Of a stretch of DNA of 64,000 nucleotides, positions 18,348-27,606 are shown piece by piece. Origin of the DNA: Natronobacterium gregoryi SP2 (GTDB lineage: Archaea > Halobacteriota > Halobacteria > Halobacteriales > Natrialbaceae). The stretch is from positions 248,001-312,000 of the forward strand of contig NC_019792.1 of the NCBI RefSeq assembly GCF_000230715.2, written 5' to 3'. Position numbers and translations under genes: made by a program. Each line of letters begins with the position of its first letter. Position 1 is the first letter of the stretch. The notes under the pieces were generated by a model, which saw only the letters and a list, made by a program, of their open reading frames with translations, was not told the origin of the DNA and did no database searches.

Positions 18348-18833
18348 ATGAGCGAACGCGAGGTGCTCGAGTTGCTTCGTGAGAACGCGCGATACTCGAC
18401 GGCGGACATCGCGCGAATGACCGGCCTCGAGGAGAGTGAGGTCGAAGCAGCCATCGAGGAACTCGAGGCGGCAGGCGTTGTCCGTGGCTACCGGGCGGTT
18501 GTCGACTTGGACAAACTCGAAGACGAGCGCGTCCGCGCAGAGGTCGAACTGAACGTCCGCCTCGACCGCGAAACCGGCTACGGTGATATCGCCGAGCGTC
18601 TCGCACGGTTCCCGCAGGTCAAGGCGCTACGGCTCGTCAGCGGCGACTACGACTTCGACGTGGAGATCGAAGGTGACTCCATCCGTGAGGTGTCGCAGTT
18701 CGTAAGCGAGAAGGTCGCGCCGATTCCCGAGATCACCCAGACGGTCACTCACTACGTGATGACCTCCTACAAGGAAAACGGGATCGAGTTCGACGACGGC
18801 GACGAGGACGACAGGCTTTCGATCTCACCATGA
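18348..18833 (+). CDS. Lrp/AsnC-family transcriptional regulator
   Basis: 161 aa. N-terminal winged HTH (about residues 1-50, with ARYSTADIARMTGLEESEVEAAI) and C-terminal RAM ligand-binding domain (about 60-140, with VKALRLVSGDYDFDVEIEGD). Such proteins sense amino acids and form oligomers on DNA. Its stop overlaps the start of an aminotransferase gene (ATGA at 18830), so the regulator and an amino-acid enzyme are co-translated, which suggests feedback control of that enzyme (inference). Confidence 0.9.
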   Translation: MSEREVLELLRENARYSTADIARMTGLEESEVEAAIEELEAAGVVRGYRAVVDLDKLEDERVRAEVELNVRLDRETGYGDIAERLARFPQVKALRLVSGDYDFDVEIEGDSIREVSQFVSEKVAPIPEITQTVTHYVMTSYKENGIEFDDGDEDDRLSISP

Positions 18834-19984
18834 CGTTCGACCCGGCAGAGCGTGTTCGCAAGGTCCCACCGTCTGGAATTCGAAGGTTCTTCGAGATTGC
18901 AGAGGAACGCGACGAGGTCATCTCACTGGGCGTCGGCGAACCCGACTTCTCGACGCCGTGGGCGGCACGCGACGCCGCGATAACCTCTCTCGAGCAGGGA
19001 AAGACCTCGTACACGGCGAACCGCGGCAAGCGAGAGCTCCGTGTCGCGATCGCAGACGATGTTGCCGACCGGTTCGACCTGGGGTACGACCCCGACGAGG
19101 AGATCATCGTGACTGCAGGAGCTAGCGAGGCAGTCGACCTGGCGTTCCGTGCGTTCGTCGACCCCGGAGACACCGTCGCGATCGCACAGCCATCGTACAT
19201 CTCCTACGAACCGGGCGTGACCTTCGCCGGCGGCGATGTCCTCTCGGTTCCGACGACCGAAGAAAACGAGTTCCGACTCACCGTCGAGGCGCTCGCGGAC
19301 GCCGGCGCGGCAGACGCCGAGATGCTCGTGCTCTGTTACCCGAACAACCCGACGGGTGCGATCATGCGCGAGGCAGATCTCGAGCCGATCGCCGAGTTCG
19401 CCCGCGAGCACGATCTGACGGTCCTGTCGGACGAGATCTACGCCGAGTTGACGTACGCCGGGGAACACACCTCGATCGCGACGCTCGAGGGGATGCGCGA
19501 GCGAACCGTCGTCTTCAACGGGTTCTCGAAAGCCCACGCGATGACCGGTCTCCGGTTGGGGTACGCGCTGGCTCCAGCCGACGCGGTCGGCGCGATGAAC
19601 AAGATTCACCAGTACACGATGCTGTCGGCTCCGACGACGGCCCAGTACGCCGCACTCGAGGCGCTTGACTCTTGTGCCGACGAAGTCGAGGGCATGGTCG
19701 AACAGTACGATCGTCGTCGTCGGTTCGTCCTCTCCCGGTTCCGCGAGATCGGAATGGACGTTTTCGAGGCAAAGGGTGCGTTCTACTGTTTCCCCGAGGT
19801 GCCCGGCGGCTGGACCGCAGCGGAATTCGCCGAGGAGTTACTGCGAGAACAGGGTGTCGCGGTCGTCCCCGGCGACGTCTTCGGCGAGGGCGGCGAGAGT
19901 CACCTCCGGATATCGTACGCGACCAGTCTCGCGGATCTCCGGGAGGCGCTGAGACGGATCGAGGCGTTCCTCGAGGAACACTGA
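18830..19984 (+). CDS. PLP-dependent class I/II aminotransferase
   Basis: 384 aa of the fold-type I aspartate aminotransferase group. The N-terminal block is ISLGVGEPDFSTP near residue 28. PLP-contacting motifs are YPNNPTGA near residue 168, SDEIYAEL near residue 200 and the Schiff-base lysine in FSKAHAMTGLRLGY near residue 228. The C-terminal Arg that binds the substrate carboxylate is in HLRISYATS near residue 358. Substrate may be Asp, aromatic or branched amino acids. Overlaps the Lrp-type regulator gene by 4 bp. Confidence 0.93.
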   Translation: MTFDPAERVRKVPPSGIRRFFEIAEERDEVISLGVGEPDFSTPWAARDAAITSLEQGKTSYTANRGKRELRVAIADDVADRFDLGYDPDEEIIVTAGASEAVDLAFRAFVDPGDTVAIAQPSYISYEPGVTFAGGDVLSVPTTEENEFRLTVEALADAGAADAEMLVLCYPNNPTGAIMREADLEPIAEFAREHDLTVLSDEIYAELTYAGEHTSIATLEGMRERTVVFNGFSKAHAMTGLRLGYALAPADAVGAMNKIHQYTMLSAPTTAQYAALEALDSCADEVEGMVEQYDRRRRFVLSRFREIGMDVFEAKGAFYCFPEVPGGWTAAEFAEELLREQGVAVVPGDVFGEGGESHLRISYATSLADLREALRRIEAFLEEH

Positions 19985-20170
19985 CTGGAGTCGCCACTGG
20001 AGACCAGCACTCGGTGCCGGCGGAATCGTACTCGAGGGATCGCCGCGAGGGAGAAACCATGCAGTGAATGGGGAGAAGCCCCGTAACAGTGTGATCGGTG
20101 TGCGAGCCGGTTGAGATTCCTCCGCGTCGTAAACGGCGCGATTTCTTGCTCGAAGAAAGATGAGACGACA

Positions 20171-20710
20171 CTACGACAGTCGGGCGGCAATATCGGCTTC
20201 CGTGATGATACCGACGGTTTCGCCGGCTTCCGTGATCATCACGGCCTTGTAGTGCTCGAGCAGATTGCTGATTTCGTCGAGCGTGGCGTCTTTCGAGACC
20301 GTCGGGAAGCTCTCGCCCATGTGTTCTTCGACGGGTTCGTCCCGGGCCTCCGAATCGAGGTGGACGAGGTCGCCCTGGCTGATCGATCCGACGGGAATCC
20401 CGTCCTGGATAACCGCAAGCTGTGAGTATGCCTCTTTTTCCATCTTCTGGGCAGCCTCGCTAACGGGGTCGTCCGGTGCGACGCTGACGACGGCCTCGTG
20501 CATGAGTTCCGCGGCACGGATGACGTCGCTTTCGGCTTGCTCTAAGGCGTTGACGATCCGCCGGAGCGTCGAGAGACGCGGGTCGACGTCGCCACCCTCG
20601 ATCCGGGCGATCAGCGGTTGGGAGACCTCGGCTCTCTCCGCGAGTTCGCTCTGGGTCAGCCCGAGTTCGGTGCGGTGCTGTCGAAGGTCCGCTGGCGTCG
20701 GAAGCTCCAT
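20171..20710 (-). CDS. HTH (XRE-type) and CBS domain regulator
   Basis: 179 aa. Residues 1-62 form a Cro/C1-type HTH (LRQHRTELGLTQSELAERAEVSQPLIARIEGGDVDP). Residues about 65-179 form a CBS pair, with VSVAPDDPVSEAAQKM and TVSKDATLDEISNLLEHYKAVMITEAG. CBS pairs bind adenine nucleotides, so this is probably an energy- or SAM-responsive DNA-binding protein; the fusion is widespread in archaea. A perfect 6-3-6 inverted repeat just upstream may be its own operator. Confidence 0.9.
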   Translation of the reverse strand: MELPTPADLRQHRTELGLTQSELAERAEVSQPLIARIEGGDVDPRLSTLRRIVNALEQAESDVIRAAELMHEAVVSVAPDDPVSEAAQKMEKEAYSQLAVIQDGIPVGSISQGDLVHLDSEARDEPVEEHMGESFPTVSKDATLDEISNLLEHYKAVMITEAGETVGIITEADIAARLS

Positions 20711-20745
20711 ACGATGTAATAACCAAGGGTTATAGAAATAGTTTG
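20711..20745 (-). promoter_or_regulatory. Promoter and putative operator of the HTH-CBS gene
   Basis: ATAACC-AAG-GGTTAT (20719-20733) is a perfect inverted repeat 8 bases upstream of the start codon. It overlaps a TATA-like TTTCTATAAC read on the minus strand. A repressor bound here would block TBP or the start site, fitting autoregulation by the XRE-type product. Confidence 0.5.
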
Positions 20746-21541
20746 GGTCGGCCCCAGTATTGCAACCGGTCTGGATCGCACTGGGACATGAGGACAGGGT
20801 GAGAGGTTTTCCACGCGGTCGTAGATTGTCCGATCATCGATGACTGGCAAACGGACGTGGACGATACTCGAAGGCTACATTCCAGAGAGAAATACCGGTC
20901 TCGAGCCGGAGATGTGCAGCCGCGACTCTCTCTGGGTGCTCATACTGCCGGACAGAACGATGTGACGATCGGTCGCTCTGTTGGGCCCGTCACCGGTGGA
21001 GACGGCCACGAATCCGCGACCGACTTCGTATTGAGTTCTGTCCGACAGTATCAATACGACCGACGAGGCGGCAACTCTCGAGATCACGGTCTACTTCAGC
21101 GATCGGCCACCGGCTGGTCCTTGTGAGCAGACGGGCCTCGCCGAACGGACGAAGCGCTTCCGGTTCGACGAGTTCGAAGATCCTGAGACGGTTTGCCGTC
21201 AGTCAGTTCCGGCGCGGCCACAGGGGGCTCGCGGTCGCGCCGGGACATCGGGACAGCAGTCCGGATGAATCGTTCCCGAACGGCAACCCGTTCGCGAGCG
21301 TCATCGAGTCGGACGTCCCCTGTCATCTGCCAACACACCCGACTCGACTCCCGCCAGGCCGAGAACGCGTTGCGTTCGACGATCGCGTACCACGAGTGAC
21401 GCTCTCGAGAGCCACGCGGTTGCCAGCGAGAACGTCCGTTGCGGTCGGGAACGAATGTCAGAGTGCGCATACCCCTCGAAGTGGTGGAAGAGCTGTAGAA
21501 CTGCCCAAAGTATTATCTCGATTTGGCAGCATCGGTTGGCT
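20746..21541. other. Gene-poor intergenic region with palindromic element A2
   Basis: About 800 bases. Apart from element A2 (21184-21268) I see no supported gene: the short open frames lack third-position GC bias and motifs. The last 30 bases before the transducer gene (gtattatctcgatttggc) carry a likely TATA element. Confidence 0.4.
21184..21268. repeat. Palindromic element A2 (TGA-flanked)
   Basis: 85 bp, TGAGACGGTTTGCCGTCAG ... GACAGCAGTCCGGATGA. Same family as A1, with TGA on both sides and the GCGCGGCC / GGTCGCGC inner stem. Confidence 0.8.
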
Positions 21542-22765
21542 ATGTCATCGGGCGAGGCCGCGAACGAGCTGAACCAACTCGTCGAACACACCGAACGGTT
21601 CCGCGACCGGATCGAGGAGACGACGGACGCGAGTCGTACGCAGGCGGACTACATCTCGAATCTGGCCAAAGACGTCAACGACGTCAGCGCGACCATGGAA
21701 GAGATCGCCTCGAGCGCGACCGAGATCGTCGATATGGTCGAGGAAGCCTCCGAGACGGCGGAGTCGGGGCTGGAAGCAGGACGCAGAGCCAGCGAGCAGA
21801 CACAGGAGACCGTCGACGACGTCGCCGACCTCGTTGCGGCGATGGAGCGAGTGAGCGAACAGATGGAAGAGATCGGAACGGTGACCGACCTGATCGCCGA
21901 CATCGCAGATCAGACGAACCTGCTCGCGCTCAACGCGAACATCGAGGCCGCACACGCCGGTGACGAGGGCGCTGGCTTCTCGGTCGTCGCCAACGAAGTG
22001 AAGTCACTCGCCGAGGAAACCGGCGAGAACGCCGACGAAATCCGGTCGCTGATCGAATCGCTCGAGGACGAGACCGAGACGGGCATGGACGCTGCCGAAC
22101 GCACTCACAGCTCCGTTATCGCGACGGCAGAGGACATAGAAACAGCTCTCGAGGCGATCGAAGAGGTCGTCTCGAGGGTTGAGGAAGTGATGGACGGAGC
22201 GACCGAAATCGCCGACGCAAACGACGTGCAGGCGGACTCGATCGAGGAGTTTGCCGCCCAGGTCGAAGATCTCGGCGAGGAGTCGGACGAGATCCGTGAG
22301 AACATGTCGGACGCAGCCGAACTCGTAGACCAGCACAACTCGGTGGTCGAACACGCAAGCGGCTTCCTGCATGGTTTTCCCGGTCTAGGCTACCGAACGC
22401 TTAACGAAGACGGCTGGCCGGTTGTGTTTGCGACGGACGGTATCGAAGAACTGGCGGGTTACACCGCCGAACAACTGGTCGAAGGTGAGATCGTGATCGG
22501 TGAAGACATCATTCACGAGGACGACCGGGAACTCGTCTGGGCGCAGATCCAGGATCTCATCGAACGCAGCGGGACCTCTTACGACATCAAATACCGCATC
22601 GTCACTCGGCGCGGAGAGCAAAAGACGGTCAGGGAACGCGGCCGTCCGATTTACGACGATCGGGGCGAACTCGAGGCGTTCGAAGGATACATCTGGGACA
22701 CCGACGAGTCGGGGACGCAGGTCTTGTTCGACGACGAGGTGGCGTCCTCGAACACCGACGGCTGA
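21542..22765 (+). CDS. Soluble methyl-accepting transducer with C-terminal PAS domain
   Basis: 407 aa, no TM helix and no HAMP. Residues about 1-275 form the long antiparallel coiled coil of MCP/Htr signalling domains. The highly conserved hairpin tip lies near residues 115-165 ([18 protein letters not shown], then [13 protein letters not shown]), where CheA and CheW bind. Flanking Glu/Gln/Ala-rich heptads could be methylation sites. Residues about 285-390 are a PAS domain ([22 protein letters not shown], with YRIVTRRGE). Cytoplasmic sensor domains of haloarchaeal Htr proteins are normally N-terminal, so the order is reversed here. Starts at 21542 because upstream residues do not fit the coiled coil. 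Confidence 0.88.
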   Translation: MSSGEAANELNQLVEHTERFRDRIEETTDASRTQADYISNLAKDVNDVSATMEEIASSATEIVDMVEEASETAESGLEAGRRASEQTQETVDDVADLVAAMERVSEQMEEIGTVTDLIADIADQTNLLALNANIEAAHAGDEGAGFSVVANEVKSLAEETGENADEIRSLIESLEDETETGMDAAERTHSSVIATAEDIETALEAIEEVVSRVEEVMDGATEIADANDVQADSIEEFAAQVEDLGEESDEIRENMSDAAELVDQHNSVVEHASGFLHGFPGLGYRTLNEDGWPVVFATDGIEELAGYTAEQLVEGEIVIGEDIIHEDDRELVWAQIQDLIERSGTSYDIKYRIVTRRGEQKTVRERGRPIYDDRGELEAFEGYIWDTDESGTQVLFDDEVASSNTDG

Positions 22766-22855
22766 CCAGCAGCAACTGACCAGCGGTATTAGGACGAACA
22801 GCGTAACGACCGAGCCAGCGTCGTCGTGAAGACGTTCGACGAGGCAAACTGTTCG

Positions 22856-23031
22856 TCACGCCGGATTCGGCGGCGAAGACGGGCTCGAGCCGGCGGCCGG
22901 CGTTCCCAGCACGACGACCAACGCGACGAACGTGGCAGTGCCGACCGCGAACTTGACGAAGGTCGCCACGCGAGGACCGGCATGCAGACGCTCTCGAATC
23001 CGACGACGGCCCCCGTCTCCCCGCAGTCCAT
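22856..23031 (-). pseudogene. Small membrane protein, apparently frameshifted
   Basis: Just downstream of the XPB-like helicase gene the minus strand shows strong third-position GC. It continues in one frame to about 22970 (MDCGETGAVVGFESVCMPVLA) and then in a second frame to the TGA at 22856-22858. The second frame encodes VATFVKFAVGTATFVALVVVLG, a clear TM helix, followed by a Pro/Ser tail. Neither frame alone makes a sensible protein. A single-base change near 22970 would join them. No standard start is seen upstream of 23031, though the coding signal extends to about 23090. It could be a real decay event or a sequencing error. Confidence 0.4.
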
Positions 23032-23096
23032 CGTCAGCCGGCCGCCCTCGAGCGAGGAGCCGACACGGAGACGATTCGACTCCGCGCTTCTTCTCG

Positions 23097-24608
23097 CTAC
23101 GCCGAATCGCTCCGGCGACGCCGGGCGACTCGCTCTTCGGAGGTGTTCTCGGTGATCACTTCGTACAGCAGTGCCCGCCTCCCGTCGTCTTTCGGCCGGA
23201 GAATCCGCCCCAGCCGCTGGGTGAACTCTCGCTCGCTGCCGCTGCCCGAGAGGACGACCGCGACCGACGCGTCGGGGACGTCGACTCCCTCGTCGAGGAC
23301 GTTCGAGGTCGCGATCCGGCTGTAGGTCCCCTCGCGGAACCGCTCGAGGACCTCCCGGCGCTCGACGGTGGCGGTCCGGTGAGTGATCGTCGGGAGCAGG
23401 AATCGCTCGCTGACCTCGTAGGCGAGGTCGTTGTGTGCGGTAAAGACGATCGTCCGGGCGTCGCGGTGCCGGTCGAGGATTCCCTCGAGCGCCTCGAGTT
23501 TGGCCCGTGCGCCACGAGCGGTCTCGCGTGCGCGCTGGCGGGCGAGCAGCGCTTCACGGGCGGCCGGGTCCGACCCGGAGCGTTTGACGAGTTCCTGGTA
23601 GTCCGAGCCACGTTGCATCCGGATGTTCGACCGCGCGAGGTAGTCGGTGAACGTCTCCTGGTTGCGCTCGTATGTTTCGCGTTCGTCGGAGGTGAGCGAC
23701 ACCTCGAGCCGCTTGAGGTCGTAGGATGCGAGGTGGTCACCGGCCAGTTCGTCCGCGTCGATCCGGTGGACCAGCGGACCGACGATGCGTTCGACGACTT
23801 CGTGGGCACCGTCGGGGCGTTCGAAGGTTGCTGTCAGACCGAGTCGTGCGGGTGCGGCGAGCAACCGGCCGATCTCGCGGTAGCCCTCGCCGCCGAGGTG
23901 GTGGACTTCGTCGAAGACGACGAGTCCGAACCGGTCGCCGATCGTCTCGGCCTTGAGATACGCCGAGTCGTACGTCGAGACGGTGAGCGGCTCGAGCCGT
24001 TGTTCGCCGCCGCCGAGACGGCCGATGGAGACGCCGTCGGTCGGTCCAGTCGGTCCAGCAGAGCCAAACTCCGCCTCGAGCTCCCGCTCCCACTGCTCGA
24101 GCAGGTCGATCGTCGGGACGACGACGAGCGTCGGCACGCCGAGGCGTTCGATCGCTTCGAGGGCGACGACGGTCTTGCCGCTCCCGGTCGGCAACTCGAG
24201 GACGCCCGCAGGCGCTTGCGCGAGGGCCGGAATCGCAGCCCCCGGATTCCAACGGTCGGTCTCGAGCCACGCTTCCAGGGCCTCGTGCTGGTACTCCCGG
24301 AGTTCGTACGTCGACTCGAGAGTTGGCACCGACGGCACGGAGAGCACTCGATCCTCGAGTGCAGCGGGAACGACGTGCTCGAGGAGCGACCGGCGAAACG
24401 GCGCGTAGCGAAACGCAGGCACGCGGTGGCCCGCTGTCCGGTGGTCGTCCTCGAGTGTGAGTGTCGGCGCTCGCTCGCGGAGCCCGCGGACGGTCGGCTC
24501 CTCGAGGCCGTCGATCCGGATCGTTCCGTCCTCGTATCGAATTTCGACTGGTGTCGACTCGGTGGAAGACGACCGCGTCACGGTCCGAATTGGGGGGTCG
24601 AGCGCCAA
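23097..24608 (-). CDS. XPB/Rad25-like DNA repair helicase (SF2)
   Basis: 503 aa. The RecA-1 domain has Walker A LELPTGSGKTVVALEA near residue 139, motif Ia VVPTIDLLEQW, DEVHH (motif II) near residue 226, and GLTATFERPDG (motif III). After a central insertion rich in Arg and Glu comes RecA-2, with TIVFTAHNDLAYEV near residue 387 and QRLGRILRPKD (motif VI). Archaeal XPB unwinds DNA in nucleotide excision repair together with the nuclease Bax1. No Bax1-like gene is adjacent; instead a decayed small membrane-protein frame follows. Confidence 0.9.
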   Translation of the reverse strand: MALDPPIRTVTRSSSTESTPVEIRYEDGTIRIDGLEEPTVRGLRERAPTLTLEDDHRTAGHRVPAFRYAPFRRSLLEHVVPAALEDRVLSVPSVPTLESTYELREYQHEALEAWLETDRWNPGAAIPALAQAPAGVLELPTGSGKTVVALEAIERLGVPTLVVVPTIDLLEQWERELEAEFGSAGPTGPTDGVSIGRLGGGEQRLEPLTVSTYDSAYLKAETIGDRFGLVVFDEVHHLGGEGYREIGRLLAAPARLGLTATFERPDGAHEVVERIVGPLVHRIDADELAGDHLASYDLKRLEVSLTSDERETYERNQETFTDYLARSNIRMQRGSDYQELVKRSGSDPAAREALLARQRARETARGARAKLEALEGILDRHRDARTIVFTAHNDLAYEVSERFLLPTITHRTATVERREVLERFREGTYSRIATSNVLDEGVDVPDASVAVVLSGSGSEREFTQRLGRILRPKDDGRRALLYEVITENTSEERVARRRRSDSA

Positions 24609-24664
24609 ATACTGTCGGGTCCTCGCGCTCCTTTATGTGCTCTCGGCTCGTGTGTCGTGTTCGA

Positions 24665-25687
24665 ATGTCGATCGAGTACGACGAAGTCGACCATCGGGTG
24701 AGTGCGACCGACGACGCCGTCCACAGCGACTGGGACAACAGCCGAGAGCCGATACGGACGGTCGAATCGGGCGACGTCGTGGAGTTCGAGTGCCGGGACG
24801 CCACGAACGGACAGATCGATCCGGATTCGACGGTCGCGGATCTGGCCGACCTGGACGTCGGGCAGGTCCATACACTGACCGGACCGATCGCGATGGAGGA
24901 CGCCGAGCCGGGTGACGTGCTCCAGGTGGACGTACTCGACCTCGAGCATCAAGGCTGGGGGTACACCCTCGTTCTGCCCGGCGAACTTGGGATGGGACTG
25001 CTCCCCGAGGAGTTCCCGGAGCCGGCGTTGCACGTCTGGGAGTTCGAGGACGACGCCGCTCACTTCGTCGACAGCGTTGCGTCGGAGACGCAACGAGAGG
25101 ACGGCTCCGCCGAAGGCGGATCAGTCGACGGGATCGAGGTGCCACTGCACCCGTTTCCCGGTACCGTCGGTGTCGCGCCCGCGGCGGACGGCCAGCACGA
25201 CACCAATCCGCCGCGGCCGGTCGGCGGCAACCTCGATATCAAGCAGCTCACCGCGGGGTCGACGCTGTACCTCCCGATCGCGGTCGCAGACGCCCTGTTC
25301 AGCATCGGCGACTGCCACGCCGCACAGGGCGACGGCGAGGTCTGTATTTCGGCGATCGAAGCTCCCATGTCGGTCACGTGTCGACTCGAGGTCCAACCCG
25401 AGATGGGCCTCGAGCGTCCGCAGTTCGAAACGGACGGACCGTTTACGCCGACCGGACGCGACGAACCGGCGTTCGGGACGACCGGGATCGGCGACGACCT
25501 CTCCGAGGCGGCTAGGGACGCCGTTCGCGGAATGATCGATCACCTCCACGAGGAGCGCGGACTCGAGCGCGAGCAGGCGTACGTGTTGTGTTCGGCCGCG
25601 GTCGACCTGAAGATCAACCAGATCGTCAACGCGCCGAACTGGACCGTCTCTGCGTATCTGCCCGAGAGTATCTTCCCCGAAGGGTAG
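24665..25687 (+). CDS. Acetamidase/formamidase family protein
   Basis: 340 aa of the FmdA_AmdA family (beta-rich amidases hydrolysing formamide or acetamide to ammonia). Family blocks are visible: VESGDVVEFECRDATNGQI near residue 36, LTGPIAMEDAEPGDVLQVDVL near residue 77, the GGNLDIKQLTAGSTLYLPI block near residue 190, and IGDCHAAQGDGEVC with probable metal-binding Asp and His. Start at 24665, immediately before the first family block; the open frame upstream lies antisense to the helicase gene. True substrate is not determinable. Confidence 0.88.
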   Translation: MSIEYDEVDHRVSATDDAVHSDWDNSREPIRTVESGDVVEFECRDATNGQIDPDSTVADLADLDVGQVHTLTGPIAMEDAEPGDVLQVDVLDLEHQGWGYTLVLPGELGMGLLPEEFPEPALHVWEFEDDAAHFVDSVASETQREDGSAEGGSVDGIEVPLHPFPGTVGVAPAADGQHDTNPPRPVGGNLDIKQLTAGSTLYLPIAVADALFSIGDCHAAQGDGEVCISAIEAPMSVTCRLEVQPEMGLERPQFETDGPFTPTGRDEPAFGTTGIGDDLSEAARDAVRGMIDHLHEERGLEREQAYVLCSAAVDLKINQIVNAPNWTVSAYLPESIFPEG

Positions 25688-25885
25688 CACCGTTCGCGGG
25701 ATCGCTGACGATCCGCCAGTCGAGCGAACGGTCACGATCTCTCACCGGTGGTAGACACTTATCCGTCGACGACCTACGGCACCCATGAGACGCCAAACCG
25801 AACAGCGACCGCCGCACCGAACTGCTCGAGGACGGCGAGAAACAAAACTGACCGTCCACTCGTTCGGACAGACGGTGGCCCGATA

Positions 25886-27034
25886 ATGGGCCGACCGAAC
25901 GCCGATTCGTCCGGGGACGAGACGATATCGGAGGCGCTCACATCGGGGGACGCCGACGAACTGCCGCCCGAGGACCTCGCACGTCGCGTGTTCGACGTCA
26001 GTCCAGTCAGTACGGTCGTGGTCGATTCGAACGGCTGGATCGCGTACGCGAACGAGCGAGCGACCGAGACGCTCGGGGCCTCACGCGAGGAGATCGTAAG
26101 CTGGCGGTACGGCGCGGCCGACTGGCGGATCTACGACGACGACGGCGCTCTCATTCCCGTCGAGGAGTATCCAGTAACGCAGGTGCTCGAGACTGGGGAG
26201 TCCGTCTTCGGATTCGAACACTGGCTCGAGCGGCCGGACGGATCGAAACGGTGGTTGACGCTCAATGCCGCACCCCTCACGAACGAGGACGGCGAGGTCG
26301 AGTACGTCGTCGTCGCGTTCGAAGACGTGACGGAACTAAAACGCCGCGAGGAGCAGTTGACCAGCGAGCAGATGCGACGGGTCGAGTTCCGGACAGACGA
26401 GTTGACAGTCCCACCCTCGCTCCGGGTCGACACCGGCGAGTGGCGGATAGAGGTCGAATCCGTCGTCTCGCTGGCAAACGACGGTGCGACCGTCCAGTAC
26501 ATGGGAACCTCGGACCTCTTGGCTGGCGAATTCGTCACCGCCGTCGAGGAGGTTCCTCACTACGTCGACGTCCGACTGCTCAGCACGAGCGACGGGTACA
26601 GCCGCGTCGAGGCACGGTCCGAATCGACGACCGTCTCGGAAGTGTTCCAGTCGCTGGGAGGCCATCCTCGCGCTGTCGTCATCGCCCACGACGAAGTCCG
26701 GTTTCTCGGCGTGCTACCGGGCGACGTCGACCCGCGGCTGGCCGCCGACGGCATCCGTGAGTTTCACCCCGACGTCGAACTCGTCTCCGAGGATCTCGTC
26801 TACTCGCCAGACTTGCTGTACGACGTCGTCGTCGACGAACTCACCGACCGGCAGTTCGCCGCCCTCGAGGCCGCGTACTTCAGCGGGTACTTCGACACAC
26901 CCCGGACCAGCACTGGCGACGAACTCTCCGATCGGTTCGACGTGACTCGCCAGACGTTCAACCAGCACCTCCGTAAAGCCCAGCGGGCCGTCCTCCAGCA
27001 ACTGTACGAACAGTCCGGTTCGACGGCACGCTGA
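25886..27034 (+). CDS. PAS and HTH regulator of the bacterio-opsin activator (Bat) type
   Basis: 382 aa. Residues about 30-155 are a PAS/PAC domain (FDVSPVSTVVVDSNGWIAYANERATETLG ends with YVVVAFEDVTELKRREEQ). Residues about 165-320 are the bacterioopsin-activator domain. Residues about 325-378 are HTH_10 (LTDRQFAALEAAYFSGYFD...SDRFDVTRQTFNQHLRKAQ). Bat homologues respond to redox or light and activate transcription. The target is unknown; the carotenoid and retinal pair is 13 kb away. A HalOD1-domain gene follows by 47 bp. The start at 25886 fits the family; the frame is open upstream. Confidence 0.88.
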   Translation: MGRPNADSSGDETISEALTSGDADELPPEDLARRVFDVSPVSTVVVDSNGWIAYANERATETLGASREEIVSWRYGAADWRIYDDDGALIPVEEYPVTQVLETGESVFGFEHWLERPDGSKRWLTLNAAPLTNEDGEVEYVVVAFEDVTELKRREEQLTSEQMRRVEFRTDELTVPPSLRVDTGEWRIEVESVVSLANDGATVQYMGTSDLLAGEFVTAVEEVPHYVDVRLLSTSDGYSRVEARSESTTVSEVFQSLGGHPRAVVIAHDEVRFLGVLPGDVDPRLAADGIREFHPDVELVSEDLVYSPDLLYDVVVDELTDRQFAALEAAYFSGYFDTPRTSTGDELSDRFDVTRQTFNQHLRKAQRAVLQQLYEQSGSTAR

Positions 27035-27081
27035 CTAGTCAGCGTCCGTTCTTACCAGTGTATCGGCCGTACAGAGCGATA

Positions 27082-27414
27082 ATGAGTGATAACCTGACTG
27101 AGCCCGAATCCAGCGTTTCGTGGCCGCTCGATAGCAGCGTCGACGACGACACCGTAACGACGGTCGCCCGCGCCCAGTACGAACCCGAACCGGACGCCGC
27201 CGTCGTCGCAGTCGTCGAGGCCGTCGCATCCGTCACCCAACAAGACCCTCTCGAGATGCCACCGCTTTTCGGGAGCGTCAACACCGAGGCCCTCGACGAA
27301 CTCGTCACCACGCCCAGGGAGAACCCGGTTACGGTGACGTTCTCTTACCAGCAGTGTCGTGTGACCGTCTCGAGTTGCGGCGACGTCGCAGTCGAGTGCC
27401 GAACCAACGAGTAG
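27082..27414 (+). CDS. HalOD1 output-domain protein
   Basis: 110 aa. Contains the compact HalOD1 domain (about residues 38-107: VVAVVEAVASVTQQDPLEMPPLFGSVNTEALDEL, then VTVTFSYQQCRVTVSSCGDVAVE). This halobacterial output domain is commonly found with Bat-type or two-component proteins; its molecular role is not known. Located 47 bp behind a Bat-like regulator, suggesting the two act together. Its own ATG follows the weak AT tract gcgataatg. Confidence 0.82.
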   Translation: MSDNLTEPESSVSWPLDSSVDDDTVTTVARAQYEPEPDAAVVAVVEAVASVTQQDPLEMPPLFGSVNTEALDELVTTPRENPVTVTFSYQQCRVTVSSCGDVAVECRTNE

Positions 27415-27606
27415 TTCACTCGATCGATACGGCAGAACGGGCGTGTCGCCGATCGCCCACGCGTTGGGTCGGACGGCTCACTCGTCGGTCTCCTGCCACC
27501 AGAAGGAATCGAACGCGGACGGAGTGTCTCATCAGTAATCCAACTGCTTTCTCCCGATTGGCCGGTGACCTCAACCCTTTTATTAGCGCTGTTCGTTGGT
27601 TCGAAC

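Noticed and set aside
20857-21126. 89-codon open frame before element A2
   Set aside because: No codon phase bias, no start context, and no recognisable domain.
22932-24701. Long open frame antisense to the XPB-like helicase (about 589 codons)
   Set aside because: It is the GC-rich shadow of the helicase gene: no motifs, Arg/Gly/Asp-rich composition typical of reverse frames, and the opposite strand has all helicase motifs.
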